From Parvimonas sp. (lineage in GTDB: Bacteria; Bacillota; Clostridia; Tissierellales; Peptoniphilaceae): a stretch of 12,217 nt of DNA. The notes under the pieces are model-generated. The model was given only the letters and a program-made list of their open reading frames with translations. It did not search any database and was not told where the DNA came from. Shown piece by piece: positions 1-6,888 of this stretch; within the stretch, counting starts at the first letter, position 1, and the number at the start of each line of letters is the position of its first letter. Where the stretch lies: NCBI GenBank assembly GCA_022770425.1, contig JALEHY010000060.1, positions 1 to 12,217 of the forward strand, in the 5' to 3' direction. The position numbers and the translations under genes were made by a program.

Positions 1-200
1 GAAAGATATTCTATAAATTTTTTTGAATGTTCAGAGTTATCAAAATTATTTACAACTATATTCAATTTTATGTTTTCAAATTTTGTTGAATTGCTGTCAT
101 TATTTGACATTATTAAAAAAATTATCACAAATATGGAGAAAGTGATAAGTACACTTTTTATATTTCTCAAAAAAATTTTAAGATATTGTTTAAAAATCAT
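1..200 (-). CDS. ABC-2 type transporter permease, second subunit (partial, N-terminal 66 residues)
   Basis: Reading leftward from ATG at 200-198 there is an open frame to the window edge, so the 3' part of the gene is missing. The start begins MIFKQYLKIFLRNIKSV, then one membrane segment at about residues 17-34, then a polar stretch containing IKLNIVVNNFDNSEHSKK. That is the usual plan of ABC-2 permeases, in which a first helix is followed by a large extracytoplasmic domain opening with a V(V/N)(D/N)-DNS-type strand. A GGAGGG ribosome binding site lies 9 bases upstream. The start codon sits inside the end of the preceding permease gene (11-bp overlap), so it is the third cistron of the exporter operon and probably translationally coupled. 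Known LnrLMN-type systems have two permeases, which fits. The substrate cannot be read from the sequence. Confidence 0.75.
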   Translation of the reverse strand, partial: MIFKQYLKIFLRNIKSVLITFSIFVIIFLIMSNNDSNSTKFENIKLNIVVNNFDNSEHSKKFIEYL

Positions 201-1242
201 ATTGTTTAGCCCTCCTTAATTTAAAAATCGAAAATATTAAAAATACAAAAGAGAGCAAAAGAGAATAACCGACAGCAGGAATTAAGTATCCGTTGTATCC
301 TATCATATTAGATGAAACAAACGCATTTTGTAAATTAGTTGCAGGGTTTAGCTTTGCAATAATAGGAAATTTTTCACTTAATAAATTTGTAAAGTTAGGT
401 CCAAGCATTCCTGAAGTATAGCACATAAATAACACTATCCCAAGCCCGATTCCCGTTTTTGCGGTAACTTTAAGTTTTAAAGTTAAGGATAAAAACATCC
501 CCAATGTAAGTCCTAAAATCATTATTGACGAAATTATAATCGCAGATGCCAAAATATTTGTAATTATTGTAATGTTAAAGACAAGTTTTAAAAATATAAT
601 TAGAATTACTACATTTGCTCCTGAAATTAATAATCCTGAGAGTATGGAACTAAAAAGATAAGTAGATCTTTTTAAAGGAGAAGCAAGAAGTCTTTTGGCA
701 CGCTCTGATGAACTGTACAGTATATTATCAACATATATTACACCATCGAATACTGTATAAAATGAAGTCATTATTATAATAGAATAAAGCATTGTTTCTG
801 CATTTGTATTTCTTTGTTCCGTTGTTTCAATGAAATTTGTTTTTAAATTTTTTACAATTTCGTTTTTATCTAACTCTGTATTTGAAATTTGCTTTATTTG
901 ATCAAATATATTTTTTACAATCATAACATCAACGCTTGAGTTTGAAATTTCTAATGTAAGGTCATTGTGAACAAATACTTTGTATTCCTTATTTTTCAAG
1001 TCGGTTGTAATATCACTTTTTACCTCTTTTAAATTTAAATACGGAATTTCTTCCGCTATTTCTATATAAGGGTTGTTTTTTTCCATAGCAATATCAATTT
1101 TACCCGGTTCTTTATTTATTGTGGAAAATACCAAAATAAAAAAAGATGCAAGCATTATAGGAAAAATTGTATTCCAAAAAAGAGTCATTTTATCTCTGTA
1201 AGTATGGATTAAACTTAACTTTACATTCATTAAAAAATTCAT
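190..1242 (-). CDS. ABC-2 type transporter permease, first subunit
   Basis: This 350-residue membrane protein should form half of the channel of an ABC exporter. One helix lies near residues 20-41, an extracytoplasmic domain at about 42-150, and a hydrophobic C-terminal half with five likely helices between about 150 and 343. The segment RAKRLLASPLKRSTYLFSS (about 180-198) resembles the cytoplasmic coupling region of ABC-2 (YhgE/LnrM/LnrN-like) permeases, and NPATNLQNAF near residue 300 is also family-like. The start ATG overlaps the TAA of the ATPase by one base (TAATG), and AAGGAG lies about 11 bases upstream. The gene is the second cistron of the operon. By its neighbours (matching ATPase, second permease, divergent two-component system) it probably exports or resists a membrane-active compound. 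The substrate is inference only. Confidence 0.88.
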   Translation of the reverse strand: MNFLMNVKLSLIHTYRDKMTLFWNTIFPIMLASFFILVFSTINKEPGKIDIAMEKNNPYIEIAEEIPYLNLKEVKSDITTDLKNKEYKVFVHNDLTLEISNSSVDVMIVKNIFDQIKQISNTELDKNEIVKNLKTNFIETTEQRNTNAETMLYSIIIMTSFYTVFDGVIYVDNILYSSSERAKRLLASPLKRSTYLFSSILSGLLISGANVVILIIFLKLVFNITIITNILASAIIISSIMILGLTLGMFLSLTLKLKVTAKTGIGLGIVLFMCYTSGMLGPNFTNLLSEKFPIIAKLNPATNLQNAFVSSNMIGYNGYLIPAVGYSLLLSFVFLIFSIFKLRRAKQYDF

Positions 1243-2171
1243 TATTCTCTTAACTCCTTTCCTGTCATTTCTAAGAAAATGTCTTCAAGTTTTGGTCTTT
1301 TAGAGAAAATTTCTTCATAAGCGACATTGTTTTCGTCTAATATATGAATTATTTTTTTTATATTTCCGATGTCAGTTGAGTAATTTACTGTTAATATATC
1401 TCCTTTAGTTTCAGTATCAATTACAGTAGGGTCATTTTCTATTAATGTTTTTACATTATCATTAATTATTCCTGTAATAGAAATTTTTTCTTTTACTATA
1501 ACATTTTTTGTAAGAGTTTGCATATCACCTGTCAAAATATTTTTTCCGTTATCTATGATTGAAAGTGTGTTACATAAATACTCCGCTTCATCAAGATAAT
1601 GGGTAGTATACAGTATCGAAGATCCGTTTTTATTTAAATTTTTTATCCCGTCCAATATGAATTTTCTGCTTTGGGCATCAACGGCAACTGTTGGTTCGTC
1701 AAGAATGACAAGTTCAGGTTTATGTGCTATCCCACAAGCGATATTTAACCTTCTTAACAATCCTCCTGAAAGTTTTTTAGGTAAAAATTTTTCATGGGTA
1801 CTAAGCCCTGTAAATTCAATAGCTTCATTTACAAGCTTTTTTCTTTCATTTTTGTTTGCTATATATAAACTACAGAAAAAATCTATATTTTCTCTTACGG
1901 TTAAATCGCTAAAAACAGCTACCTCTTGTGGAATTATACCTATTTTTTTCTTTATTTCGTATTCGGTTTGAATATCTTTTTTATCAAATACTAAAATTTT
2001 TCCGCTGTCATATTTCAGCAGAGAAAGTATACACATAATTGCAGTGGTTTTTCCTGACCCGTTTGGACCTATAAGTCCTAAAATATCTCCTTTTTCCAAG
2101 TTTAGATTAAAATGGTCAAGAATTATTTTTTCTTTAAATTTTTTAATTAAATTTTCAACTTTAATAATCAT
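1242..2171 (-). CDS. ABC transporter ATP-binding protein (LnrL/DrrA-like exporter ATPase)
   Basis: This 309-residue protein is the cytoplasmic motor of the exporter. It has Walker A GPNGSGKT (35-42), Q-loop IIPQ (Gln82), signature LSGG (134-137) followed by Leu instead of Gln, Walker B LVILDEP (154-160), D-loop VDAQSR and the switch His191 in TTHYLDEAE. Residues after about 220 form a C-terminal extension ending in LEDIFLEMTGKELRE, typical of drug and bacteriocin exporters of the DrrA/LnrL/BcrA group. The start is set by GAGGTGAT 5 bases before ATG. It is the first cistron, with both permeases downstream. Divergent two-component genes suggest the pair senses a compound and induces this exporter, as in LnrJK-LnrLMN of Bacillus. 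The family is certain and the substrate class is inference. Confidence 0.93.
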   Translation of the reverse strand: MIIKVENLIKKFKEKIILDHFNLNLEKGDILGLIGPNGSGKTTAIMCILSLLKYDSGKILVFDKKDIQTEYEIKKKIGIIPQEVAVFSDLTVRENIDFFCSLYIANKNERKKLVNEAIEFTGLSTHEKFLPKKLSGGLLRRLNIACGIAHKPELVILDEPTVAVDAQSRKFILDGIKNLNKNGSSILYTTHYLDEAEYLCNTLSIIDNGKNILTGDMQTLTKNVIVKEKISITGIINDNVKTLIENDPTVIDTETKGDILTVNYSTDIGNIKKIIHILDENNVAYEEIFSKRPKLEDIFLEMTGKELRE

Positions 2172-2225
2172 ATTATCACCTCAATGATATTTTACTAAAT
2201 TTTGATATTAAATTTTAGTGTGATT

Positions 2226-2257
2226 TGTAATTTTTGTACATGACAAATGTAATTTTT
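2226..2257. promoter_or_regulatory. Candidate operator in the divergent spacer
   Basis: The spacer between exporter and two-component genes contains TGTAATTTTT twice (2226-2235 and 2248-2257), 22 bases or about two helical turns apart. Between and overlapping them are an inverted repeat TACAT-N5-ATGTA (2237-2251) and TTGT-N5-ACAA (2234-2246). Such arrays are common targets of dimeric response regulators, so the neighbouring regulator is the obvious candidate. The DNA is very AT-rich and chance repeats are possible. Confidence 0.3.
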
Positions 2258-2267
2258 TATAAAAATA

Positions 2268-2276
2268 TGTTAGAAT
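2268..2276 (+). promoter_or_regulatory. Extended -10 promoter of the two-component operon
   Basis: TGT-TAGAAT (2268-2276) is an extended -10 element and would start transcription near 2283, directly at the ribosome binding site. No good -35 is seen at 17 bases, as expected for an extended -10 promoter or one helped by an activator bound to the repeats just upstream. Confidence 0.4.
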
Positions 2277-2293
2277 ATATTTAGGTGATGGAT

Positions 2294-3337
2294 GTGATTT
2301 TTATAAAGTATTTTCTCTTAAATATGTTGTTTTTATTTAAGAATGAAATTGATATATTAAATATTGCTATTTTTAGCTTAATATCTTTTATTTTTGTGCT
2401 TATTATTGAAATTTATGATAATAAAAATTTAAATTTTATAATTTCTTTGTTGTGTACTTTGATTTCTTTTGTTTTTTTTGACTACAGGTATTTTATGTTT
2501 ACCGTTTTGTATGCACTTTATGGAAAAAGTTTTTTGAATTTTCCGATATTTGTTTTATTTTTAAAACCATTTGAACTTAATTTTTTTATTTTAGGGAGTG
2601 TTGTTGTTATTCTTTCTCTTAAAGAAAAAGATTTTTTTGAAATAAAATCTCTTTATGACATAAAAAATTTAAATGCATACAAAAAAGAAGTTGAATTAAA
2701 AAAAGCATTAAGAGATTTACACTATGAAGAGGAAAGAAATAAACACAAATCAATTCTCAGAGAAAGAGAGGAAATATCCAAAAAATTACACACTTCGATA
2801 GGTCATACGGTTTCGGCTTCCATTTTAGAAATTCATGCCTTAAGTCTCTTGACTGATGATGAAGAAATGAGAAAATCTTTGGATAGAGTTAGGGAAAATT
2901 TATCCGGAGGAATGGTTGAAATCAGGAAAATAATACATAATATGTACAAATCTTCTTTCGATATAGAGCAATCTATAACTGAGCTGTTAAATATCCCTAA
3001 TATTAAAACAAAATTTATATTTAAAGTTCAAAATATGTCGAATGATTTGAGTTTTGACATTTTGAATATAGTTAAAGAAAGTGTTACGAACTTTTTGAAA
3101 CATTCAACAGGTAACGAATTTACAGTGCGACTTGTAGAAAATGATGATAATATTATATTGACTATATTTGATAATGGTAAAAATATTTGTTTTAATGACA
3201 ATGGAATAGGAATTTTATCAATTAGAGAAATTGCAAACAAATATAGAGCTAATATGAATATAATCACAGAAAGAGGGTTTAAAATTAATATAGTTTTCAA
3301 GAAAGCAGGTGGAGTAAATGAAAATATTAATGGCTGA
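2294..3337 (+). CDS. Membrane sensor histidine kinase (HisKA_3 / LiaS-LnrJ type)
   Basis: This kinase should sense a signal in or at the membrane and phosphorylate the regulator encoded next. The N-terminal 110 residues are hydrophobic with about four to five helices and no sizeable outer domain, as in intramembrane-sensing kinases. A charged coiled-coil linker (about 115-155) leads to the H-box EREEISKKLHTSIGH with His166. The residue after this His is Thr where the family normally has Asp or Glu. An N-box-like NIVKESVTN..KH (about 258-270) and DNG (about 293) with GIGILSIREIA mark the HATPase domain. Start choice: AGGTGAT at 2283-2289 is placed for GTG at 2294. The alternatives GTG 2285 and ATG 2288 lie inside that site. 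The stop overlaps the regulator gene by 20 bp. Divergence from the ABC operon supports an LnrJK-like role. Confidence 0.88.
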   Translation: MIFIKYFLLNMLFLFKNEIDILNIAIFSLISFIFVLIIEIYDNKNLNFIISLLCTLISFVFFDYRYFMFTVLYALYGKSFLNFPIFVLFLKPFELNFFILGSVVVILSLKEKDFFEIKSLYDIKNLNAYKKEVELKKALRDLHYEEERNKHKSILREREEISKKLHTSIGHTVSASILEIHALSLLTDDEEMRKSLDRVRENLSGGMVEIRKIIHNMYKSSFDIEQSITELLNIPNIKTKFIFKVQNMSNDLSFDILNIVKESVTNFLKHSTGNEFTVRLVENDDNIILTIFDNGKNICFNDNGIGILSIREIANKYRANMNIITERGFKINIVFKKAGGVNENING

Positions 3338-3920
3338 TGATGATTTATTGGTTTTAAATGCATTAAAAACTATATTGGAAAAAAATAATATTGAGGTTAT
3401 GGGTTATTATACAAATCCGAATGACCTTTTTGAAATGTACAGTTTGAAAAAACCTGACGTAGTTATCTTAGATATAAGAATGAAAGAATTTAACGGAGTC
3501 GATATAGCGATAAAGATTTTAAATTTTGATCCTTTGGCAAAAATTTTATTGCTTACTACTTTTAATGATGAGAAAGATATTTTAAGAGCTTTGGAAAAAG
3601 GTGTTTTGGGAATTATTTTGAAAGATAATATTGCCTCTTTAATACCTGCAATACAAAGTGTGTCGCTTGGAAATAAGATTATAGATTCCTCTTTAAATAT
3701 GAAAAACATTATAATTGAAGAAGAAAAAAATTTTGAAAATTTAACAGATAAAGAAAATGAAATACTTAAAAAAGTTGCAGATGGACTCTCAAATAGAGAA
3801 ATAGCAGAAAAACTGTTTTTAAGTGAGGGGACGGTACGAAATTATATATCTGTAATACTTGAAAAATTAAATTTGCGTGACAGAACGCAATTAGCTATTC
3901 ATTACTATAAAAATAATTAA
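3318..3920 (+). CDS. NarL/LuxR-family response regulator
   Basis: This is a 200-residue DNA-binding regulator. The receiver domain (1-115) has the acidic pair Asp8/Asp9, phosphoacceptor Asp52 in VVILDIRM, Thr80/Thr81 and Lys102 (GIILKDN). The C-terminal GerE/LuxR helix-turn-helix (about 141-198) has LTDKENEILKKVADGLSNRE followed by IAEKLFLSEGTVRNYIS. The start is supported by AGGTGGAG just upstream of ATG, and the gene overlaps the kinase by 20 bp, so the two are co-translated. It most likely controls the divergent ABC exporter operon and perhaps its own promoter through the spacer repeats. No clear terminator follows. Family certain, targets inferred. Confidence 0.93.
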   Translation: MKILMADDDLLVLNALKTILEKNNIEVMGYYTNPNDLFEMYSLKKPDVVILDIRMKEFNGVDIAIKILNFDPLAKILLLTTFNDEKDILRALEKGVLGIILKDNIASLIPAIQSVSLGNKIIDSSLNMKNIIIEEEKNFENLTDKENEILKKVADGLSNREIAEKLFLSEGTVRNYISVILEKLNLRDRTQLAIHYYKNN

Positions 3921-4014
3921 AGAAAGTCTATTAAAATATAAAGATACAACATTAGAAATACCGTTGTAAGACATAAATTTATTTTGGATTTATAATAATA
4001 AGCAGTATTTTTGT

Positions 4015-4043
4015 TTGCAATAATTATATAAATGTGCTATTAT
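4015..4043 (+). promoter_or_regulatory. Promoter of the MATE gene
   Basis: TTGCAA (4015-4020), a 17-base spacer and TATTAT (4038-4043) preceded by TGC (extended -10). Predicted start near 4050, giving a short leader. An imperfectly placed inverted repeat TACAAC...GTTGTA (3945-3968) lies upstream. It has no U-tract and could be an operator or the weak end of the preceding operon. Confidence 0.65.
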
Positions 4044-4077
4044 TTCTCTATTGATTTATATTTTAGGGGATGATTTT

Positions 4078-5451
4078 TTGAAAAAAAATTACGAAGTTGA
4101 TATGATAAACGGGAAAACTTTGAAAAAAATGATATTTTTCTCAATTCCTATAGTTTTTTCGGGAATTTTACAGTTATTATTCAACACAATGGATATAATT
4201 GTAGTAGGTAGGTTTTCAGGTAGCATTGCACTTGCTGCTGTGGGCTCCACAAGCTCTCTTATAAATTTGTTGGTTGGAGTGTTGATAGGAATCTCTATGG
4301 GAATAAGTGTTACTATGGGGAAATATTGCGGAGCCAGAGATTATAAAAATGCGTCTGAAACTTTACATACTGCTATAGGACTTGCAATTGTCTGCGGAAT
4401 AATTTTAATGATATTGGGACAGTTGGTTGCAAGACCTCTTCTTGAGATGATGGGAACACCGAATGAAGTAATTGAATTGTCCATATTATATATGAAAATA
4501 ATATTTTTTGGTTGTCCTGCGGGAGCGGTTTATAATTTTGGAGCAGGGCTTTTAAGGGCGATAGGAGATACTAAAAGACCGCTTTATTTTTTAACCGTTT
4601 CAGGAATTATTAATGTAATATTTAACTTGTTTTTTGTAATAGTGTTTAAGATGAGCGTTGAAGGAGTAGCAATAGCAACAGTTATTGCTCAGTATATTTC
4701 TGCAACTTTACTTATATTATTTTTATTAAAAAGTGACGGATATATGCGACTTACTTTGAAAAAAGTAAATTTAAACAAAGATAAAGTAAAAGTGATTTTG
4801 AAACTGGGGCTTCCTGCAGGGCTTCAAGGAATAATTTTCAGTATTTCAAATGTTTTAATACAATCGTCAATAAATTCTTTCGGACAACTTGTTATCGCCG
4901 GTAATACCGCCGCTGTTAACATTGAGAGTTTTGTCTATATGTCTATGAATGCGATTTATCAATCCACTCTAAGTTTTACAAGTCAAAATATGGGTGCAAA
5001 AAAATATCATAGAGTTGATAAAATATTGATACAAGGGCTTGGTATTGTAACAGTGGTAGGAGCAACACTTGGTATCGGTGCATATCTTATCGGAAATTTA
5101 TTACTTGGTATTTATACTGTTGATGCTCAAGTAATAAGTTACGGATTAAAAAGACTTTCGGTAGTTTCGGCATTTTATTATTTATGTGGTTGGATGGATG
5201 TTTTGGTCGGAAGTTTGAGAGGAATGGGGTATTCGATTTTACCGATGGCGGTATCTTTGATAGGGGTGTGTGCGTTTAGAATAGTGTGGATATTTACTGT
5301 TTTTCAAATTTTTAAAACGCAAATTTCACTTTACATTTCATATCCTATTTCATGGGTTCTAACTTCAATAGCTCATTTGATTTGTTATCTTTTTATTAGG
5401 AAAAAATTTTTAAAATTAAAGAAAAGTAAATTTGAAATTGAAACAACATAA
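4078..5451 (+). CDS. MATE family multidrug efflux transporter
   Basis: This is a 457-residue inner-membrane antiporter of the MATE superfamily, which couples Na+ or H+ entry to export of cationic drugs or metabolites. The N-terminus reads VDMINGKTLKKMIFFSIP then GILQLLFNTMDIIVVGRF. That block and AAVGSTSSLINLLVG are conserved in the clostridial MATE subgroup. About twelve hydrophobic segments fill the length, with a second pseudo-repeat starting near KLGLPAGLQG. Start choice: AGGGGATGA lies 8 bases before TTG at 4078. The upstream TTG at 4051 sits at the predicted transcript start and has no binding site. ATG at 4102 is a weaker alternative and would cut the conserved block. It has its own promoter and a terminator shared with the convergent gene. 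Its substrate cannot be told; the adjacency to an exporter/sensor module may be coincidence. Confidence 0.93.
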   Translation: MKKNYEVDMINGKTLKKMIFFSIPIVFSGILQLLFNTMDIIVVGRFSGSIALAAVGSTSSLINLLVGVLIGISMGISVTMGKYCGARDYKNASETLHTAIGLAIVCGIILMILGQLVARPLLEMMGTPNEVIELSILYMKIIFFGCPAGAVYNFGAGLLRAIGDTKRPLYFLTVSGIINVIFNLFFVIVFKMSVEGVAIATVIAQYISATLLILFLLKSDGYMRLTLKKVNLNKDKVKVILKLGLPAGLQGIIFSISNVLIQSSINSFGQLVIAGNTAAVNIESFVYMSMNAIYQSTLSFTSQNMGAKKYHRVDKILIQGLGIVTVVGATLGIGAYLIGNLLLGIYTVDAQVISYGLKRLSVVSAFYYLCGWMDVLVGSLRGMGYSILPMAVSLIGVCAFRIVWIFTVFQIFKTQISLYISYPISWVLTSIAHLICYLFIRKKFLKLKKSKFEIETT

Positions 5452-5506
5452 AAAATAAATTTAATTACCTAAAATTTATAAATAATAGCTTTGTGTTTCA
5501 CAATAT

Positions 5507-5538
5507 AAAATCCGCTTCTTTTAGAAAGCGGATTTTTT
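5507..5538. terminator. Bidirectional rho-independent terminator
   Basis: AAAATCCGCTT (5507-5517) and AAGCGGATTTT (5526-5536) form an 11-bp stem with an 8-base loop. There is a T-tract on the plus strand and an A-tract on the left arm. It lies between the convergent MATE and SDR genes and can serve both. Confidence 0.87.
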
Positions 5539-5541
5539 GTT

Positions 5542-6279
5542 TTAAATAAATGCACCTCCGTTTACATTTATAACTTCTCCGGTAATATAATCTGCATTAT
5601 GAGATACTAAAAATTTTATAACATTTGCAATCTCAATTGCTTTTGCAAGACGACCAAGAGGAAATTCACTACAGTATGCTTCAATACTTTTTTTTGGAAC
5701 GTTGGATAACATATCGGTTTCTACACCGCCGGGAGCAATCGTATTAACAGTTATTCCTGAGTAACCGAGTTCCTTTGCAAGAGCCTTATTCATTGCAATT
5801 ATTGCACCTTTGGTAGCGGAATAGTGTACTTCCAAAGCACCGCCCGTAACTCCCCAAATAGAACTTATTCCGATAATTTTTCCGTATTTTTTACTTATCA
5901 TATTTGGAATGGCTCTTTTTATACACCGATATGATCCGTTTACATTCACATCAAAAATATCTTTCCAACATTCTTCGGAAATATCTTGAAAAAAAGCCGT
6001 ATTTGCAATTCCGGCATTATTTATAAGTATATCCACATTTCCAAATACTTTTTCAATTTCATCAAACATTTTATCGACTTCACTTTTTTTTCTTATATCT
6101 GCCTTTATCATAAGGACATTTGAATTATATTCTTTTATTTCTTCAAAAGTTTTTTTTGCGGAAATTTCATTTTTTTCGTAGTTTATAACTATATTATAAT
6201 TTTCTTTTGCCAGTAACTTTGCAGTTTCTCTTCCTATTCCTCTTGAAGCACCTGTTATAAGTACAGTTTCTCTTTTCAT
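5542..6279 (-). CDS. SDR-family NADPH reductase, FabG-like; probable EF-P 5-aminopentanone reductase (YmfI-type)
   Basis: This 245-residue short-chain dehydrogenase has the Rossmann motif TGASRGIG (9-16), NNAG (87-90), catalytic Ser140, Tyr153 and Lys157 (YSATK), PG near 183-184 and the C-terminal VNVNGG. The block ISSIWGVTGG...EVHYSATK differs from the usual FabG active-site stretch and resembles the YmfI group, which reduces 5-aminopentanone on Lys of elongation factor P. The gene is not in a fatty-acid cluster, which agrees. Start choice: AAAGGA lies 6 bases before ATG 6279. The longer frame up to 6339 would begin inside the -10 element, so it is excluded. Single-gene unit with promoter at 6339-6367 and terminator at 5507-5538. 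A general 3-oxoacyl reductase remains the alternative. Confidence 0.85.
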   Translation of the reverse strand: MKRETVLITGASRGIGRETAKLLAKENYNIVINYEKNEISAKKTFEEIKEYNSNVLMIKADIRKKSEVDKMFDEIEKVFGNVDILINNAGIANTAFFQDISEECWKDIFDVNVNGSYRCIKRAIPNMISKKYGKIIGISSIWGVTGGALEVHYSATKGAIIAMNKALAKELGYSGITVNTIAPGGVETDMLSNVPKKSIEAYCSEFPLGRLAKAIEIANVIKFLVSHNADYITGEVINVNGGAFI

Positions 6280-6338
6280 AAAAAATCCTTTCATAATAAT
6301 TATTAAAATATTGTAAATATGATACACATAATAATACA

Positions 6339-6367
6339 ATTATAATATTAATAAAAAATTTTTTCAA
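6339..6367 (-). promoter_or_regulatory. Promoter of the SDR gene
   Basis: On the minus strand TTGAAA (6367-6362), 17 bases, TATAAT (6344-6339). Predicted start near 6332, so the leader is about 50 bases. It is back to back with the plus-strand promoter at 6393. Confidence 0.72.
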
Positions 6368-6392
6368 TATTACTAAATAAGAATTAATTTTA

Positions 6393-6421
6393 TTGACAAA
6401 ATTTAAAATGAATGTTATTAT
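6393..6421 (+). promoter_or_regulatory. Consensus sigma-A promoter upstream of a gene-free transcript
   Basis: TTGACA (6393-6398), a 17-base spacer and TATTAT (6416-6421). Predicted start near 6428. No coding frame with a ribosome binding site follows before the terminator at 6591-6616, so it probably drives a small RNA. Confidence 0.7.
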
Positions 6422-6427
6422 AACATT
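6411..6427. promoter_or_regulatory. Perfect 8-1-8 palindrome over the -10: candidate repressor operator
   Basis: AATGTTAT-T-ATAACATT is exactly symmetric, covers the -10 hexamer and reaches the predicted start of transcription. The position is typical of repressor sites. The spacing and symmetry are like Fur/PerR/MarR/GntR boxes, but the sequence matches none that I can name with confidence. Confidence 0.5.
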
Positions 6428-6616
6428 AATAAGAACAATTTTTGTTCTAACTTACAACAACTCAACAATAAAATTAAAAATTTGCGAAAAAAGAGCCGAC
6501 ATAAAAATTTTTTAAAAAAAACTCCAAAAAATAAAAATGATAAAAGATCAATCTGTATGTTATTAAAATTCGTAAATTTTTAATTATGAGAAAAAGTAGC
6601 GATAGCTACTTTTTTT
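6428..6616 (+). ncRNA. Candidate structured small RNA
   Basis: The interval between a consensus promoter and a strong terminator has no plausible coding frame. The only ATG-led frame of note (6537) is nine codons with no binding site. The RNA could form a 5' hairpin AGAACAA-UUU-UUGUUCU (6432-6448). It could also form a 17-bp long-range stem between 6472-6488 (AATTAAAAATTTGCGAA) and 6569-6585 (TTCGTAAATTTTTAATT), with one G-U pair and an 80-base interior, and then the terminator hairpin. I do not recognise 6S, SRP, RNase P or tmRNA signatures in it. A remnant of a small inverted-repeat element, or chance pairing in AT-rich DNA, are the alternatives. Confidence 0.4.
6591..6616 (+). terminator. 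Rho-independent terminator of the gene-free transcript
   Basis: AAAAAGTAGC (6591-6600), loop GATA, GCTAC followed by a seven-T run. The A-tract on the left arm could also let it act on the minus strand. It ends no visible gene, which is the main reason to think the preceding interval is transcribed. Confidence 0.82.
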
Positions 6617-6751
6617 CTTTAATTTACTTATTAAATTATTTTTACTTTTTGTTTATAAAATAAATTCAAAAATTCTTATGATTTATTATAGAAAATAGAA
6701 ACATAAGACTATATTTACAAAATTTTATTAAATTTTTTAGTAAAGAAAACG
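6617..6751. other. AT-rich spacer without a gene
   Basis: No coding frame or RNA gene is seen here. The only structure is a 7-bp inverted repeat TCTTATG (6674-6680) / CATAAGA (6702-6708) with a 21-base interior, of unknown meaning. Confidence 0.5.
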
Positions 6752-6780
6752 TTGACTTCAATTATAAAATATGATATTAT
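6752..6780 (+). promoter_or_regulatory. Promoter of the 106-residue protein gene
   Basis: TTGACT (6752-6757), 17 bases, TATTAT (6775-6780) preceded by TGA (extended -10). Predicted start near 6787 leaves a leader of about 100 bases containing an inverted repeat CTATAA (6838-6843) / TTATAG (6853-6858), 17 bases before the ribosome binding site. Confidence 0.75.
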
Positions 6781-6888
6781 TCAGTTGTAAAAGAAGATTT
6801 GATTTTAAATGTGTAGAATCCACGTATGTGTTTTTTGCTATAAGTGAAATATTTATAGTAAAACTTTAGCATTGGAGGAAATATCGTA

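Noticed and set aside
1657..1971. Open plus-strand frame of 104 codons opposite the ABC ATPase gene
   Set aside because: It is antisense to a gene with all ABC motifs and has no binding site or family-like motif.
6472..6585. Miniature inverted-repeat element (17-bp ends, 114 bp)
   Set aside because: No target-site duplication is visible and the repeat lies inside a promoter-terminator unit, so a structured RNA is the simpler reading. It is kept as an alternative.
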